In this document: piece after piece, positions 51,689-59,811 of the stretch
Layout: the number at the start of each line of letters is the position of its first letter
Numbering within the stretch: position 1 is the first letter of the stretch
Source of the DNA: Trujillonella endophytica
GTDB taxonomy: Bacteria > Actinomycetota > Actinomycetes > Mycobacteriales > Geodermatophilaceae
Reading direction: 5' to 3'
Assembly (NCBI RefSeq): GCF_900110555.1
Contig: NZ_FOEE01000010.1
Span: forward strand, 116,862 to 180,861
Length of the DNA stretch: 64,000 bases
Made by a program: the position numbers and the translations under genes
The notes under the pieces: generated by a model
What the model was told of the DNA's origin: nothing
Databases searched by the model: none
Seen by the model: the letters and a program-made list of their open reading frames with translations, nothing else

Positions 51689-52465
51689 ATGGGAAACGGC
51701 GTCCCCGAGGCGCTGCGCAGCTTCCTGCTGGACGGCCGGGTCGCCGTCGTCACCGGGGCTTCCTCCGGGCTGGGCGCGGGCATCGCACGGGCGCTGGCCT
51801 CGGCCGGCGCGCGGGTCGCGGTCGTCGCCCGCCGCCGCGACCGCCTGGAGGAACTCGCGGGGGAGATCGGCGGCCTCGCCGTGCCGTGCGACCTGGGCGA
51901 CGCCGACCGGCTCGCCGACGTCGTCCCGGCCGTGGTCGAGGGGCTGGGCCCGCCGGAGATCCTGGTCAACACGGCCGGGAACATCTTCACGTACGAGGGC
52001 GCGGAGGCCGAGCCGCTGGAGGCGATCCGGCAGACGCTCGACCTGAACCTGGTCGCGCCGTTCCGGCTGGCCCAGGACGTCTTCCCGCACATGCTCGCCG
52101 CCGGCCGCGGCTCGGTCGTGCACGTCTCATCGATCAGCGGGCACGTCGGGATCTCGGGCATTCCGCAGGCCTCCTACGCGGCGAGCAAGGCGGGGCTGTC
52201 CGGGCTGACCGTCGACCTCGCCGTGCAGTGGGCCCGGCACGGCATCCGCGTGAACACCGTCGCCCCGGGCTTCTTCCGCAGCGAGATCACCGACGGCCTC
52301 TACGACGACGAGAAGTCGGCAGGCTACCTGCGCCGCAACACCCCGCTGCCGGTCGAGGGCACGGTCGAGGACATCGTCGGCGCGGTGCTCTGGCTGGCCT
52401 CGGACGCGGGCCGTTACGTGACCGGTCAGACCATCCGCGTCGACGGCGGCTGGACCGCGCGCTAG
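51689..52465 (+). CDS. SDR-family oxidoreductase (3-oxoacyl-ACP reductase-like)
   Basis: 258 residues, starting 9 bases after the alcohol dehydrogenase stop. NAD(P)-binding motif TGASSGLGAGIARALA, NTAGNIF in place of NNAG, Ser in VHVSSISGHVG and the catalytic pair in ASYAASKAGLSGL. A classical SDR of normal length. In this operon it most probably oxidises a 3-hydroxyacyl-CoA or a ring alcohol. C-terminal DGGWTAR is typical. Confidence 0.92.
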   Translation: MGNGVPEALRSFLLDGRVAVVTGASSGLGAGIARALASAGARVAVVARRRDRLEELAGEIGGLAVPCDLGDADRLADVVPAVVEGLGPPEILVNTAGNIFTYEGAEAEPLEAIRQTLDLNLVAPFRLAQDVFPHMLAAGRGSVVHVSSISGHVGISGIPQASYAASKAGLSGLTVDLAVQWARHGIRVNTVAPGFFRSEITDGLYDDEKSAGYLRRNTPLPVEGTVEDIVGAVLWLASDAGRYVTGQTIRVDGGWTAR

Positions 52466-52507
52466 CCCCATCCGTTCGTGCACCGACCCGAGGAGCTGAG
52501 TCGACAG

Positions 52508-53671
52508 GTGGCATCCGGCCTGGACTTCGAGATGGGCCCGGCGGCGACGACGCTCCGGGAGGAGCTGCGCGCCCTCGTGGCCGAGGAGGTGCCCGCCGGC
52601 TACCTCGGCGCGTTCACCGACGACCCGGCCGACCTCGCGGTCGCGCAGCGGTTCTGCGGGGTGCTCGCCGAGCGGGGCCTGCTGTGCCTGGCCTGGCCGG
52701 CGGAGTACGGCGGGCGGGACGCCTCGGTGTGGGAGCAGGCGGTGGTGCGCGAGGAGATGTGGGCCGCGCACGAGCCGCGCGGCGCGCAGTACATGGGCGT
52801 CAACTGGGTCGGCCCGACGATCATGCGGCACGGGACGCCGGAGCAGAAGGCGCAGCACCTGCCGCCGATCGCCCGCGGCGAGGTGATCTGGTGCCAGGGG
52901 TTCAGCGAGCCCGAGGCCGGCTCCGACCTCGCCTCGCTGCGGACGGCGGCCCGGCCCGACGGCGACACCTGGCGGATCAGCGGCCAGAAGGTGTGGACCT
53001 CCTACGCGACCATGGCGCAGTGGTGCTTCCTGCTGGCGCGCACCTCGCGGGAGGAGCGCCGGCAGCAGGGGCTCACCGTCTTCCTCGTGCCGATGACCAA
53101 CCCCGGCATCGAGGTCCGGCCCATCCGCAGCATGCTCGGCCCGCACCACCTCAACGAGGTCTTCCTCGACGACGTCGTCGTCGACGCCGCGAACGTGCTG
53201 GGCGCCGTCGGCGACGGGTGGCGGGTGGTGCAGGAGGTGCTCGCGTTCGAGCGCGTCGGCATCGCCCGCTACGCCCGCTGCGAGCGGCTGCTGGAGACGG
53301 CGCCGGCGCTGCTCGGGCAGGCGTGGGAGGAGCTCGCCGGCGAGCTGCGCGGCCGGTGGGCCCGGATACTCGTCCAGTGCCGCCGCGCGCGGCTGCTCGC
53401 CTACCGCGTGCTGGCCTTGCAGAGCGAGGGCCGGGTGACCCCCGGCGACTCGGCGGCCTACCGGATCGCGGTCACCCGGCTGGACCAGGACGTCGCCGAG
53501 GTGCTCACCGAGATTGTCGCCGCAGCGCCCCTCGACGGCGCCGAGGGGGAGGAGTTCCGGGCCGAGGTGGAGGACCACTGGCGCTACTCCCAGGCGTCCA
53601 CCGTCTCCTCGGGCGCGATCGACGTCCAACGGGTGCTGCTGGCCCGCGCGCTGCTGCCGGCGGCGTCGTGA
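52508..53671 (+). CDS. Acyl-CoA dehydrogenase, larger subunit of pair 1
   Basis: 387 residues from GTG 52508, selected because GAGGAG lies 11 bases upstream; a GTG at 52478 would add 10 residues without a ribosome-binding site. FAD/substrate motifs are WCQGFSEPEAGSDLASLRT, GQKVWTSYAT and a C-terminal SGAIDVQRVLLARALLP that replaces the usual GGTSEIQRNIIA. It resembles the FadE subunits that work as alpha2-beta2 heterotetramers in actinobacterial steroid side-chain degradation. The stop overlaps the GTG of the shorter partner, supporting a complex. Confidence 0.9.
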   Translation: MASGLDFEMGPAATTLREELRALVAEEVPAGYLGAFTDDPADLAVAQRFCGVLAERGLLCLAWPAEYGGRDASVWEQAVVREEMWAAHEPRGAQYMGVNWVGPTIMRHGTPEQKAQHLPPIARGEVIWCQGFSEPEAGSDLASLRTAARPDGDTWRISGQKVWTSYATMAQWCFLLARTSREERRQQGLTVFLVPMTNPGIEVRPIRSMLGPHHLNEVFLDDVVVDAANVLGAVGDGWRVVQEVLAFERVGIARYARCERLLETAPALLGQAWEELAGELRGRWARILVQCRRARLLAYRVLALQSEGRVTPGDSAAYRIAVTRLDQDVAEVLTEIVAAAPLDGAEGEEFRAEVEDHWRYSQASTVSSGAIDVQRVLLARALLPAAS

Positions 53672-54627
53672 ACACCGACCTGAGCCCGGAGGCGACCGAG
53701 TTCGGCCGCGAGGTGCTGCGCGCGCTGGAGGCGGCCGGCGGTGACGCCCTGGTCCAGCAGGCGGAGGCCGACCCCGACCGGCGACAGACCGTGGCCGCCG
53801 CGCTCGCGGACCTCGGCGTCTGGGAGCTCGACCCCCGCGGGGACGGCGACGAGCTCGAGGCGGCCGCCGCCGTCGCGCGCAGCTGCGGCTCCTGGGCGGT
53901 GCCCTATCCGGTCGCCGAGCGGTTGGCCCGGCCGCCCGACGCCGACGGGCTGGTCCTCGTCGACGAGGCCCGGCCCCAGGCGGCGGTCGCCGGGCTCGGC
54001 CTGCGCTGGGCCGCCGTCACGCTCGACGGCCGGCGCGGCCCCGCCGTCCCCCGGGAAGCCACCGCGCCGCCCCGGACGACGGCCTTCGTCACCGGCCTGG
54101 ACCTGGGCCCGCTGGACGACGGCGGCGCCGGCGACCGGGCGGGCGAGGTCGCCCTCGCGCTCGCGCTCCCGTGCTGGACGCTGCTCGGCATGCTCGACCG
54201 GGCGCTGGCGCTCACCCGGGAGCACGTGCTCCGGCGGACGCAGTTCGGCCGGCCGCTGGCGGCGCTGCAGGGCGTGCAGTTCCAGGTCGCCGACGCCGAG
54301 GTGGAGCGCGCCGGCGTCGAGGTGCTCGCCCGGTACGCGCTGTGGAGCATCGCCACCGGCCGCCCCGAGGCGGTCGCGGACGCACTCGCCCTCCGGTCGG
54401 CGGCGATCGACGCGGCCGACGTCGTCTTCCGGGTGGCCCACCAGCTGCACGGAGCCTCCGGCTTCTGCGACGAGACGCAGGTGTCGTGGCTGTCGCGCTA
54501 CAGCCTGCCGCTGCGGCGGCTGCCGTTCGGCCCGACGGCCACCCGCGAGCGGCTCACCCGCGCGCTGGGCCGGCGCGGGCTGCCGGGTCCCTACGGCGCC
54601 GCCGCGGCGCTCGGGGGCGTCCGGTGA
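53668..54627 (+). CDS. Acyl-CoA dehydrogenase, smaller subunit of pair 1
   Basis: 319 residues from GTG 53668 (GTGA overlap). The C-terminal dehydrogenase helices are clear (LRRTQFGRPLAALQGVQFQV, then AHQLHGASGFCDETQVSWLS). The N-terminal and middle regions are short and lack the FSEPxAGSD motif. Such short partners are not truncations: in heteromeric FadE enzymes of actinomycetes, FAD and catalytic sites are split between a long and a short chain. Which chain carries the catalytic base here is not evident. Confidence 0.88.
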   Translation: MNTDLSPEATEFGREVLRALEAAGGDALVQQAEADPDRRQTVAAALADLGVWELDPRGDGDELEAAAAVARSCGSWAVPYPVAERLARPPDADGLVLVDEARPQAAVAGLGLRWAAVTLDGRRGPAVPREATAPPRTTAFVTGLDLGPLDDGGAGDRAGEVALALALPCWTLLGMLDRALALTREHVLRRTQFGRPLAALQGVQFQVADAEVERAGVEVLARYALWSIATGRPEAVADALALRSAAIDAADVVFRVAHQLHGASGFCDETQVSWLSRYSLPLRRLPFGPTATRERLTRALGRRGLPGPYGAAAALGGVR

Positions 54628-55826
54628 GCGGGCCGGTCGACCTCGACGCCTTCCGCGCGACCGTCCGCGACTGGTGCCGCGCCCACGTGCCGCCGCGGTG
54701 GCGCGAGGAGCAGACGGGGGTCTCCGGCGAGGCCTACGTGCGCTTCCAGCAGGCGTGGTTCGCCGAGCTGCGCGGCGCCGGGTACGCCGTGCCGCACTGG
54801 CCTGCCGAGTGGGGCGGCGGGATGTCCGTCGCCGAGCAGGTGGTGCTCTACCAGGAGCTGGCCGCCGCCGACGCGCCGCGGCTGGTGCTCGCCTTCGTCT
54901 CCCTGCACCACGCCGCCGCGACCCTGCTCGAGGCGGGCACCGACGAGCAGCGCGCGCGGCACCTGCCGGCGATCCTGGACGGCGAGATCTGGGTGCAGGG
55001 CTTCTCCGAGCCCGAGGCCGGCTCCGACCTGGCGAGCCTGCGCACCACTGCCCGCCGGGAGGGCGACGAGTTCGTCGTCAACGGGCAGAAGATCTGGGCC
55101 AGCGGCGGCATGCACGCCGACTGGTGCCTGCTGCTGGCCCGCACCGACCCGCAGGCGCCCAAGCGTCGGGGCATCTCCTACTTCCTGATGGACATGCGCT
55201 CGCCCGGGGTCGACGTGCGCCCCATCCGGCAGGCGACCGGCGAGTCGCACTTCTGCGAGGTCTTCCTGACCGACGTCCGCATCCCGGCCACGCAGCTGGT
55301 CGGCCCCGAGAACGCCGGCTGGCAGGTCGCCCAGGCCACGCTGAGCACCGAGCGAGGCATGACGATGCTGGAGCTGGCGGAAAGGCTGGGCAACGCCGGG
55401 TTCCGCTGGCTGGTGGCGGCCTGCACGCGACCGGGTCCGGACGGCCTGCGGCCGATCGACGACGGCGCGGTGGCCGACCGGCTGGCCGCGCTGGAGACCG
55501 AGATCGTCGGGCTGCGGGCGCTGTGCCGGGACTTCGTCGACCGGTCGGAGGCCGGGCGGGCCGGCCCGGCCGACGCGTCGGTGGTCAAGCTGTTCTACAG
55601 CGAGCTGCTGCAGCGGACCATGGACTTCGGCACCCAGGTCACCGGCCTGGCCTCGCACACCCACCTGCAGAAACCGCTGTCCAGCGGGTGGGAGTCCGGC
55701 GCGTGGATGCTCGACTTCCTCGGCTCGTGGGAGTGGACGATCCCCGGTGGGGCGAGCGAGATCCAGCGCACGATCATCGCCGAGCGCGGCCTCGGCCTGC
55801 CCCGGGAGCCGGTGATGGGCTCGTGA
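54624..55826 (+). CDS. Acyl-CoA dehydrogenase, larger subunit of pair 2
   Basis: 400 residues from GTG 54624 (GTGA overlap). Motifs: WVQGFSEPEAGSDLASLRTT (FAD/substrate), GQKIWASGGMHADWCLLLAR, FCEVFLTDVRIP and the canonical C-terminus IPGGASEIQRTIIAERGLGL. The N-terminus HWPAEWGGGMSVAEQVVLYQ is that of FadE proteins acting on bulky substrates. It pairs with the next gene as a second alpha/beta enzyme, so two different dehydrogenation steps are encoded back to back. Confidence 0.93.
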   Translation: MSGPVDLDAFRATVRDWCRAHVPPRWREEQTGVSGEAYVRFQQAWFAELRGAGYAVPHWPAEWGGGMSVAEQVVLYQELAAADAPRLVLAFVSLHHAAATLLEAGTDEQRARHLPAILDGEIWVQGFSEPEAGSDLASLRTTARREGDEFVVNGQKIWASGGMHADWCLLLARTDPQAPKRRGISYFLMDMRSPGVDVRPIRQATGESHFCEVFLTDVRIPATQLVGPENAGWQVAQATLSTERGMTMLELAERLGNAGFRWLVAACTRPGPDGLRPIDDGAVADRLAALETEIVGLRALCRDFVDRSEAGRAGPADASVVKLFYSELLQRTMDFGTQVTGLASHTHLQKPLSSGWESGAWMLDFLGSWEWTIPGGASEIQRTIIAERGLGLPREPVMGS

Positions 55827-56896
55827 CCGACCTCGCCGAGCTGCACGAGGACCTGCGCGCGGTGGCGCGCGAGCTGCTCGCGGCCGGCCGGCCGGACGCC
55901 GGCGTGGACTGGGAGGAGCTGGTCCGGGCCGGCTGGACCGGCATGGAGGTGCCCGAGGAGCTCGACGGCGCCGGCGCCACCCTCGCGGAGGTGGCGGTCG
56001 TCTGCGAGGAGCTGGGCCGCGCCGCGGCCCGCACCCCGTACCTGGGGTCGGTCGTGCTCGCCGTCGGCGCGCTCGCGCGGACGGCGGGGTGCGCCGGCCG
56101 CGACGAGCTGCTCCGCGACGTCGCCTCGGGGGAGACGGGGATCGCGGTCGCCCTCGACGGGGCGCTGAGCGGAGCGGCCGGGCCCTCCTTCCGGCTGGTG
56201 GAGGGGGCGGGCGGGCTGCGGCTGCACGGCCGGGCCGGCTTCGTGCCCGACGTGGCCGACGCCGCGCGCCTGCTGGTCCCGGCGGCGGCTCCGGACGGCG
56301 GCGTGGTGCTGGTCGCGCTGGACGCCGCGACGCCCGGGCTCACCGTGACCGCGCAACCGGTGCTCGATGCGACCCGCGCGCTCGGCGGGCTGACCGCCGA
56401 CGGCGTGCCGGTCGGCGACGGGACGGTGTGGCGGGCCGCCGGCGACGGGGAGGCCGCGCTGCGGGCGCTGCTGGACCGGGCCGCGCTCGCCGTGGCGTGC
56501 GACAGCCTCGGGGTGGCCGGGGCGATGCTCGACCGCACGGTGGCCTACGTCGGCGTGCGCGAGCAGTTCGGCCGGGCGATCGGCTCGTTCCAGGCGGTCA
56601 AGCACGCCTGCGCCGACATGCTGGTGCAGATCACCGTGGCCCGGCAGCTGGTCGGGCTCGCGGTGCGGGCTGTGGTGGCCGAGGACGCCGACGCCGGTGC
56701 CGCCGTCGCCCGGGCCAAGGCCTACGCGGGCGAGGCGGCGGTCGCGGTCGCCGGCAAGGCGATGCAGCTGCACGGCGGGATCGGCTACACCTGGGAGAGC
56801 GGCGTCCACCTGTTCCTCAAGCGGGCGGCCCTGAACCGGTCGCTGTTCGGCTCGCCGGCGGAGCACCGCCGGGCGCTGGCGGCGCGCCTCGGCTGA
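55823..56896 (+). CDS. Acyl-CoA dehydrogenase, smaller subunit of pair 2
   Basis: 357 residues from GTG 55823 (GTGA overlap). The C-terminal domain has VREQFGRAIGSFQAVKHACA and MQLHGGIGYTWESGVHLFLK, both strongly conserved in the beta-type FadE subunits. The mid-domain lacks the FxxxExGSD loop. It is the last gene of the six-gene operon (adh, SDR, four dehydrogenases). Its stop codon lies in a hairpin shared with the convergent ferredoxin gene. Confidence 0.92.
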   Translation: MTDLAELHEDLRAVARELLAAGRPDAGVDWEELVRAGWTGMEVPEELDGAGATLAEVAVVCEELGRAAARTPYLGSVVLAVGALARTAGCAGRDELLRDVASGETGIAVALDGALSGAAGPSFRLVEGAGGLRLHGRAGFVPDVADAARLLVPAAAPDGGVVLVALDAATPGLTVTAQPVLDATRALGGLTADGVPVGDGTVWRAAGDGEAALRALLDRAALAVACDSLGVAGAMLDRTVAYVGVREQFGRAIGSFQAVKHACADMLVQITVARQLVGLAVRAVVAEDADAGAAVARAKAYAGEAAVAVAGKAMQLHGGIGYTWESGVHLFLKRAALNRSLFGSPAEHRRALAARLG

Positions 56897-56912
56897 GCCG
56901 GCCGCCGGCTCA
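56894..56912. terminator. Hairpin containing both convergent stop codons
   Basis: TGAGCCGG (56894-56901) pairs with CCGGCTCA (56905-56912) around a 3-nt loop. The TGA at its left end stops the dehydrogenase and the TCA at its right end is the stop (TGA) of the ferredoxin on the other strand. Confidence 0.65.
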
Positions 56913-57098
56913 GGACACGAGGATGGCCCGCTCGGGGCAGTTCTCCGCCGCCTCGGTGGCGGCGGCCTCGAGTCCGGGGGGCACGACGTCGACGAGGACG
57001 TGGCCGTGGCCCTCCTCGTCGAGCCCGAACACCTCGGGGCAGATCTCCCAGCACCGGGCGTGCCCCTGGCAGCGCTCCGGGTCCACGTCGACCTTCAC
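56910..57098 (-). CDS. Small [3Fe-4S]-type ferredoxin
   Basis: 62 residues from GTG 57098 with GAGGAGGAG upstream. The cluster motif is DPERCQGHARCWEICPEVFG with a distal ENCPERAI: C-x2-H-x2-C ... C-P. A His takes the place of the second cysteine, the pattern of actinobacterial ferredoxins that support P450s. It is not next to either P450 but is co-directional with an SDR 20 bases upstream. It could serve the P450s at 14622 and 33207 and the Rieske oxygenase, with FprA as reductase. Confidence 0.92.
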   Translation of the reverse strand: MKVDVDPERCQGHARCWEICPEVFGLDEEGHGHVLVDVVPPGLEAAATEAAENCPERAILVS

Positions 57099-57118
57099 GG
57101 CGTCTCCTCCTCGAACGG

Positions 57119-57937
57119 TCAGAACGTCGCCGACAGCGCCCACGGGCCTTCGGCGAAGGGGCGGCCGAGCGACTCCATGCTGTAGGTGATCACCCCGGTG
57201 CGTTCGCCGGGGGCGGTCGTGCACAGGGCCAGGGCGGCCTCGGCCATCGCGTCGTCGGGCTCCACCGGGGCGTTGTCGGGGGTGTGCGGGGAGACCACGG
57301 CGACGCCCGGGGTCATGACCAGGCCCGAGGTGCCCAGCGCGTTGACGTTCACGCCGGTGCCCGCGACCTCGGCCGCCAGCCCGGTGGTCAGCCGGTCGAG
57401 GGCGACCTTGCACATGCCGTACGGCGTGCAGCCGTCGCTGGCCCAGTCCGGATAGGGCGGTCCCTTGGGGTGCCGCGCCTGCTTGGAGGTGATGTTGAGG
57501 ACCCATCCGTGGCCGCGCTCGACCATGCCCGGGACGGCGAGCTGGCACAGCCGGAACGGCGTGTGGACCATCAGCTGGAACATCAGGTGGTAGCGCCGCA
57601 TCGGGATCTGCAGCAGCGGGCCGTAGAAGTTGACGCCCGCGTTGTTGACCAGCGTGTCGACCGGGGCGCCCATCGTCTCCTCGGCCCGGACGACGACCGT
57701 CTCCACGGCCGCGGGGTCGGTCAGGTCGGCGGTCACGATCTCGGCGCGGCCACCGGCGGCACGGATGCGCTCGGCCACCTCGGCGGTGGAGCCGGGCAGG
57801 ACCGACGTCCCGGGCTCCGCCGTCCGTGCGACGAGGGCGATCGCGGCGCCCTCGGCCGCGAGCCGCTCGGCGATCCGTTCGCCGATGCCGCGGCTGGCGC
57901 CCGTGACGATCGCGACCCGGCCGTCCATCGATCCCAC
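57119..57937 (-). CDS. SDR-family oxidoreductase
   Basis: 272 residues from GTG 57937, with GGGAGG upstream. Cofactor motif TGASRGIGERIAERLA, NNAGVNFYGPL, ITSKQARHPKGP (Ser-containing strand diverged) and CTPYGMCKVALDRLT (Tyr-x-x-x-Lys). The insertion between the strand and the active Tyr is longer than usual and Cys/Trp-rich, suggesting a special substrate pocket. It forms an operon with the ferredoxin and is controlled from operator site 9. Confidence 0.9.
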   Translation of the reverse strand: MGSMDGRVAIVTGASRGIGERIAERLAAEGAAIALVARTAEPGTSVLPGSTAEVAERIRAAGGRAEIVTADLTDPAAVETVVVRAEETMGAPVDTLVNNAGVNFYGPLLQIPMRRYHLMFQLMVHTPFRLCQLAVPGMVERGHGWVLNITSKQARHPKGPPYPDWASDGCTPYGMCKVALDRLTTGLAAEVAGTGVNVNALGTSGLVMTPGVAVVSPHTPDNAPVEPDDAMAEAALALCTTAPGERTGVITYSMESLGRPFAEGPWALSATF

Positions 57938-57994
57938 GGACCCTCCCCGGCGCTCGACTCCCCGGCGGTCGACACCGGCCCGGCGACCCTAGCA

Positions 57995-58012
57995 AGTAAA
58001 CGCACACTCAGG
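57995..58012. promoter_or_regulatory. TetR-type operator, site 9
   Basis: AGTAAACG-CA-CACTCAGG; halves match at 6 and 5 of 8 positions. It is 58 bases upstream of the SDR start on the minus strand. Confidence 0.45.
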
Positions 58013-58047
58013 GACCGTGGCGATCGAGGGGCGCCGGTCGCTACGGT

Positions 58048-58065
58048 GGTGAGCGAACGCTCAAT
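58048..58065. promoter_or_regulatory. TetR-type operator, site 10
   Basis: GGTGAGCG-AA-CGCTCAAT; both halves match 7 of 8 positions, the best palindrome of the series. A TACGGT -10-like hexamer precedes it and the amidohydrolase ATG follows at 58099. Confidence 0.75.
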
Positions 58066-58098
58066 TGGCGCGCGGGGCGCGGGAAGAGGTGGTCGGCC

Positions 58099-59805
58099 AT
58101 GCACGACGTCGTCGTCCGGGGTGGAGAGGTCGTCGACGGCACCGGTGCTGCGCCGCGGCGCGCGGACGTGGCCATCGACGGCGACCGCGTGACCGAGGTC
58201 GGGGAGGTGGCCGGGCGGGGGCGTCGCGAGCTCGACGCGAGCGGGCGGCTGGTCACGCCGGGCTTCGTCGACGTGCACACCCATCTGGACGCGCAGCTGT
58301 TCTGGGACGCCGCCGCCACCCCCAGCTGCTACCACGGGGTCACGACCGTCGTCCTGGGCAACTGCGGCGTCACCTTCGCCCCGGTCCGCCCGGGCCAGGA
58401 GACCTACCTGGCCGGGATGATGGAGTCGGTCGAGGACATCCCCGCCGACACGATCATGGCCGGGCTCGACTGGGGCTGGGAGACCTACGGGGACTACCTG
58501 CGCGCCCTCGGCGGCCGCGCCCTCGGGGTGAACGCCGGCGGCCTGATCGGGCACAGCGCGCTGCGGCACTACGTGATGGGCGAGCGCGGGATCGACGAGG
58601 CGCCGGCCACCGCGGACGACGTCGCCGCCATGACCCGGGTCGTGGCCGAGGCGATGGACGCCGGAGCGCTGGGCTTCTCGACCTCCCGGACCTTCCTGCA
58701 CACCGTGCCCGACGGCCGTGCCATCCCGGGCACCTACGCCGACACCGCCGAGCTGTCGGCCATCGCCGGCGTGCTGGCCGAGCGCCGCCGGGGCACGTTC
58801 CAGGTGGTGCCGCGGCTGGGCGAGCGGGACGGCACGACGCGGCAGAACTCGGTGGCCGAGATGGCGTGGATGGAGGAGGTCGGCCGGGCCTCCGGGCGAC
58901 CCGTGGCCTTCTCGATCATGCAGAGCGACCGGCGGCCCGACCTGTGGTCGTGGGTGATGGACGAGGTCGCGGCGGCGCGCGGCCGCGGGGCGGACCTGCG
59001 GCCGATGACGGCGGTGCGCGGCAGCGCGATCGTCTACGGCCTGGCCGGCCGGACGCCGTGGGACGCGCTGCCGGCCTGGGCGGAGCTGATGGCCCGGCCG
59101 GTCCCGGAGCGGCTGGCCGCGGTCCGGGACGAGGCGTGCCGGCGCCGGCTGGTCGAGGAGGCCGAGGCGCCGATCGAGCTGTCGGGGCCGCTCGCGCCCA
59201 AGGACCCGGCCAAGATCTACCTGATGCCCCCGGGGTCGGCCGCCTACGACGTCTCGGCCGGCAACAGCCTGGCAGCGGAGGCCGCGCGCCGGGGCGTCGG
59301 GGCGGCCGAGGCGCTCCTGCTGTTCCTCGCCGAGACCGACGGGCTGGGGCTCCTCTACTACCCGGTGCTCAACCAGGACCTGGCCGCGGTCGAGGAGATG
59401 ATCACCAATCCGGACGTCGTCATCGGGGTGGCCGACGCCGGCGCGCACGTCGCGCTCACCATGGACGCGGGCAACTCGACGTTCTTCCTCCGGCACTGGG
59501 TGCGCGAGAAGGGCACGTTCGAGATCGGCCCCGCGATCCGGAAGCTGACGTCGGAGGCGGCCGCCCTGTTCGGCCTCGCCGGGCGCGGGGTCCTGGCCCC
59601 CGGCGCCTACGCCGACGTCAACGTGCTCGACCTCGACCGGCTCGACATGGACATCCCGGCCATGGTCGACGACCTGCCGCTGGGCGCCGGCCGCTACGTG
59701 CAGCGGGCCCGTGGCTATGACTACACGCTGGTCAACGGCGCGGTGCTGATCGACCACGACGAGGTGACCGGGGAGCGGGCCGGCCGGGTCGTCACGCCGG
59801 GCTGA
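58099..59805 (+). CDS. Amidohydrolase, N-acyl-D-amino-acid deacylase-like
   Basis: 568 residues from ATG 58099. Conserved blocks: TPGFVDVHTHLDAQLFWD (H-x-H), TVVLGNCGVTFAPVRPG (metal Cys), GGLIGHSALRHYV (His), LGFSTSRTFLHTVPDGR and IGVADAGAHVALTMD (catalytic Asp), with a C-terminal PGAYADVNVLD strand. It is paralogous to 36042 but with a different middle region. It acts alone in this transcription unit. The actual bond hydrolysed is unknown. Confidence 0.9.
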   Translation: MHDVVVRGGEVVDGTGAAPRRADVAIDGDRVTEVGEVAGRGRRELDASGRLVTPGFVDVHTHLDAQLFWDAAATPSCYHGVTTVVLGNCGVTFAPVRPGQETYLAGMMESVEDIPADTIMAGLDWGWETYGDYLRALGGRALGVNAGGLIGHSALRHYVMGERGIDEAPATADDVAAMTRVVAEAMDAGALGFSTSRTFLHTVPDGRAIPGTYADTAELSAIAGVLAERRRGTFQVVPRLGERDGTTRQNSVAEMAWMEEVGRASGRPVAFSIMQSDRRPDLWSWVMDEVAAARGRGADLRPMTAVRGSAIVYGLAGRTPWDALPAWAELMARPVPERLAAVRDEACRRRLVEEAEAPIELSGPLAPKDPAKIYLMPPGSAAYDVSAGNSLAAEAARRGVGAAEALLLFLAETDGLGLLYYPVLNQDLAAVEEMITNPDVVIGVADAGAHVALTMDAGNSTFFLRHWVREKGTFEIGPAIRKLTSEAAALFGLAGRGVLAPGAYADVNVLDLDRLDMDIPAMVDDLPLGAGRYVQRARGYDYTLVNGAVLIDHDEVTGERAGRVVTPG

Positions 59806-59811
59806 GGCCCT

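Noticed and set aside
53668..54627. Truncated or frameshifted acyl-CoA dehydrogenase.
   Set aside because: It is intact, coupled to a long partner, and matches the known short-subunit type of heteromeric FadE enzymes; the same holds for 55823-56896.
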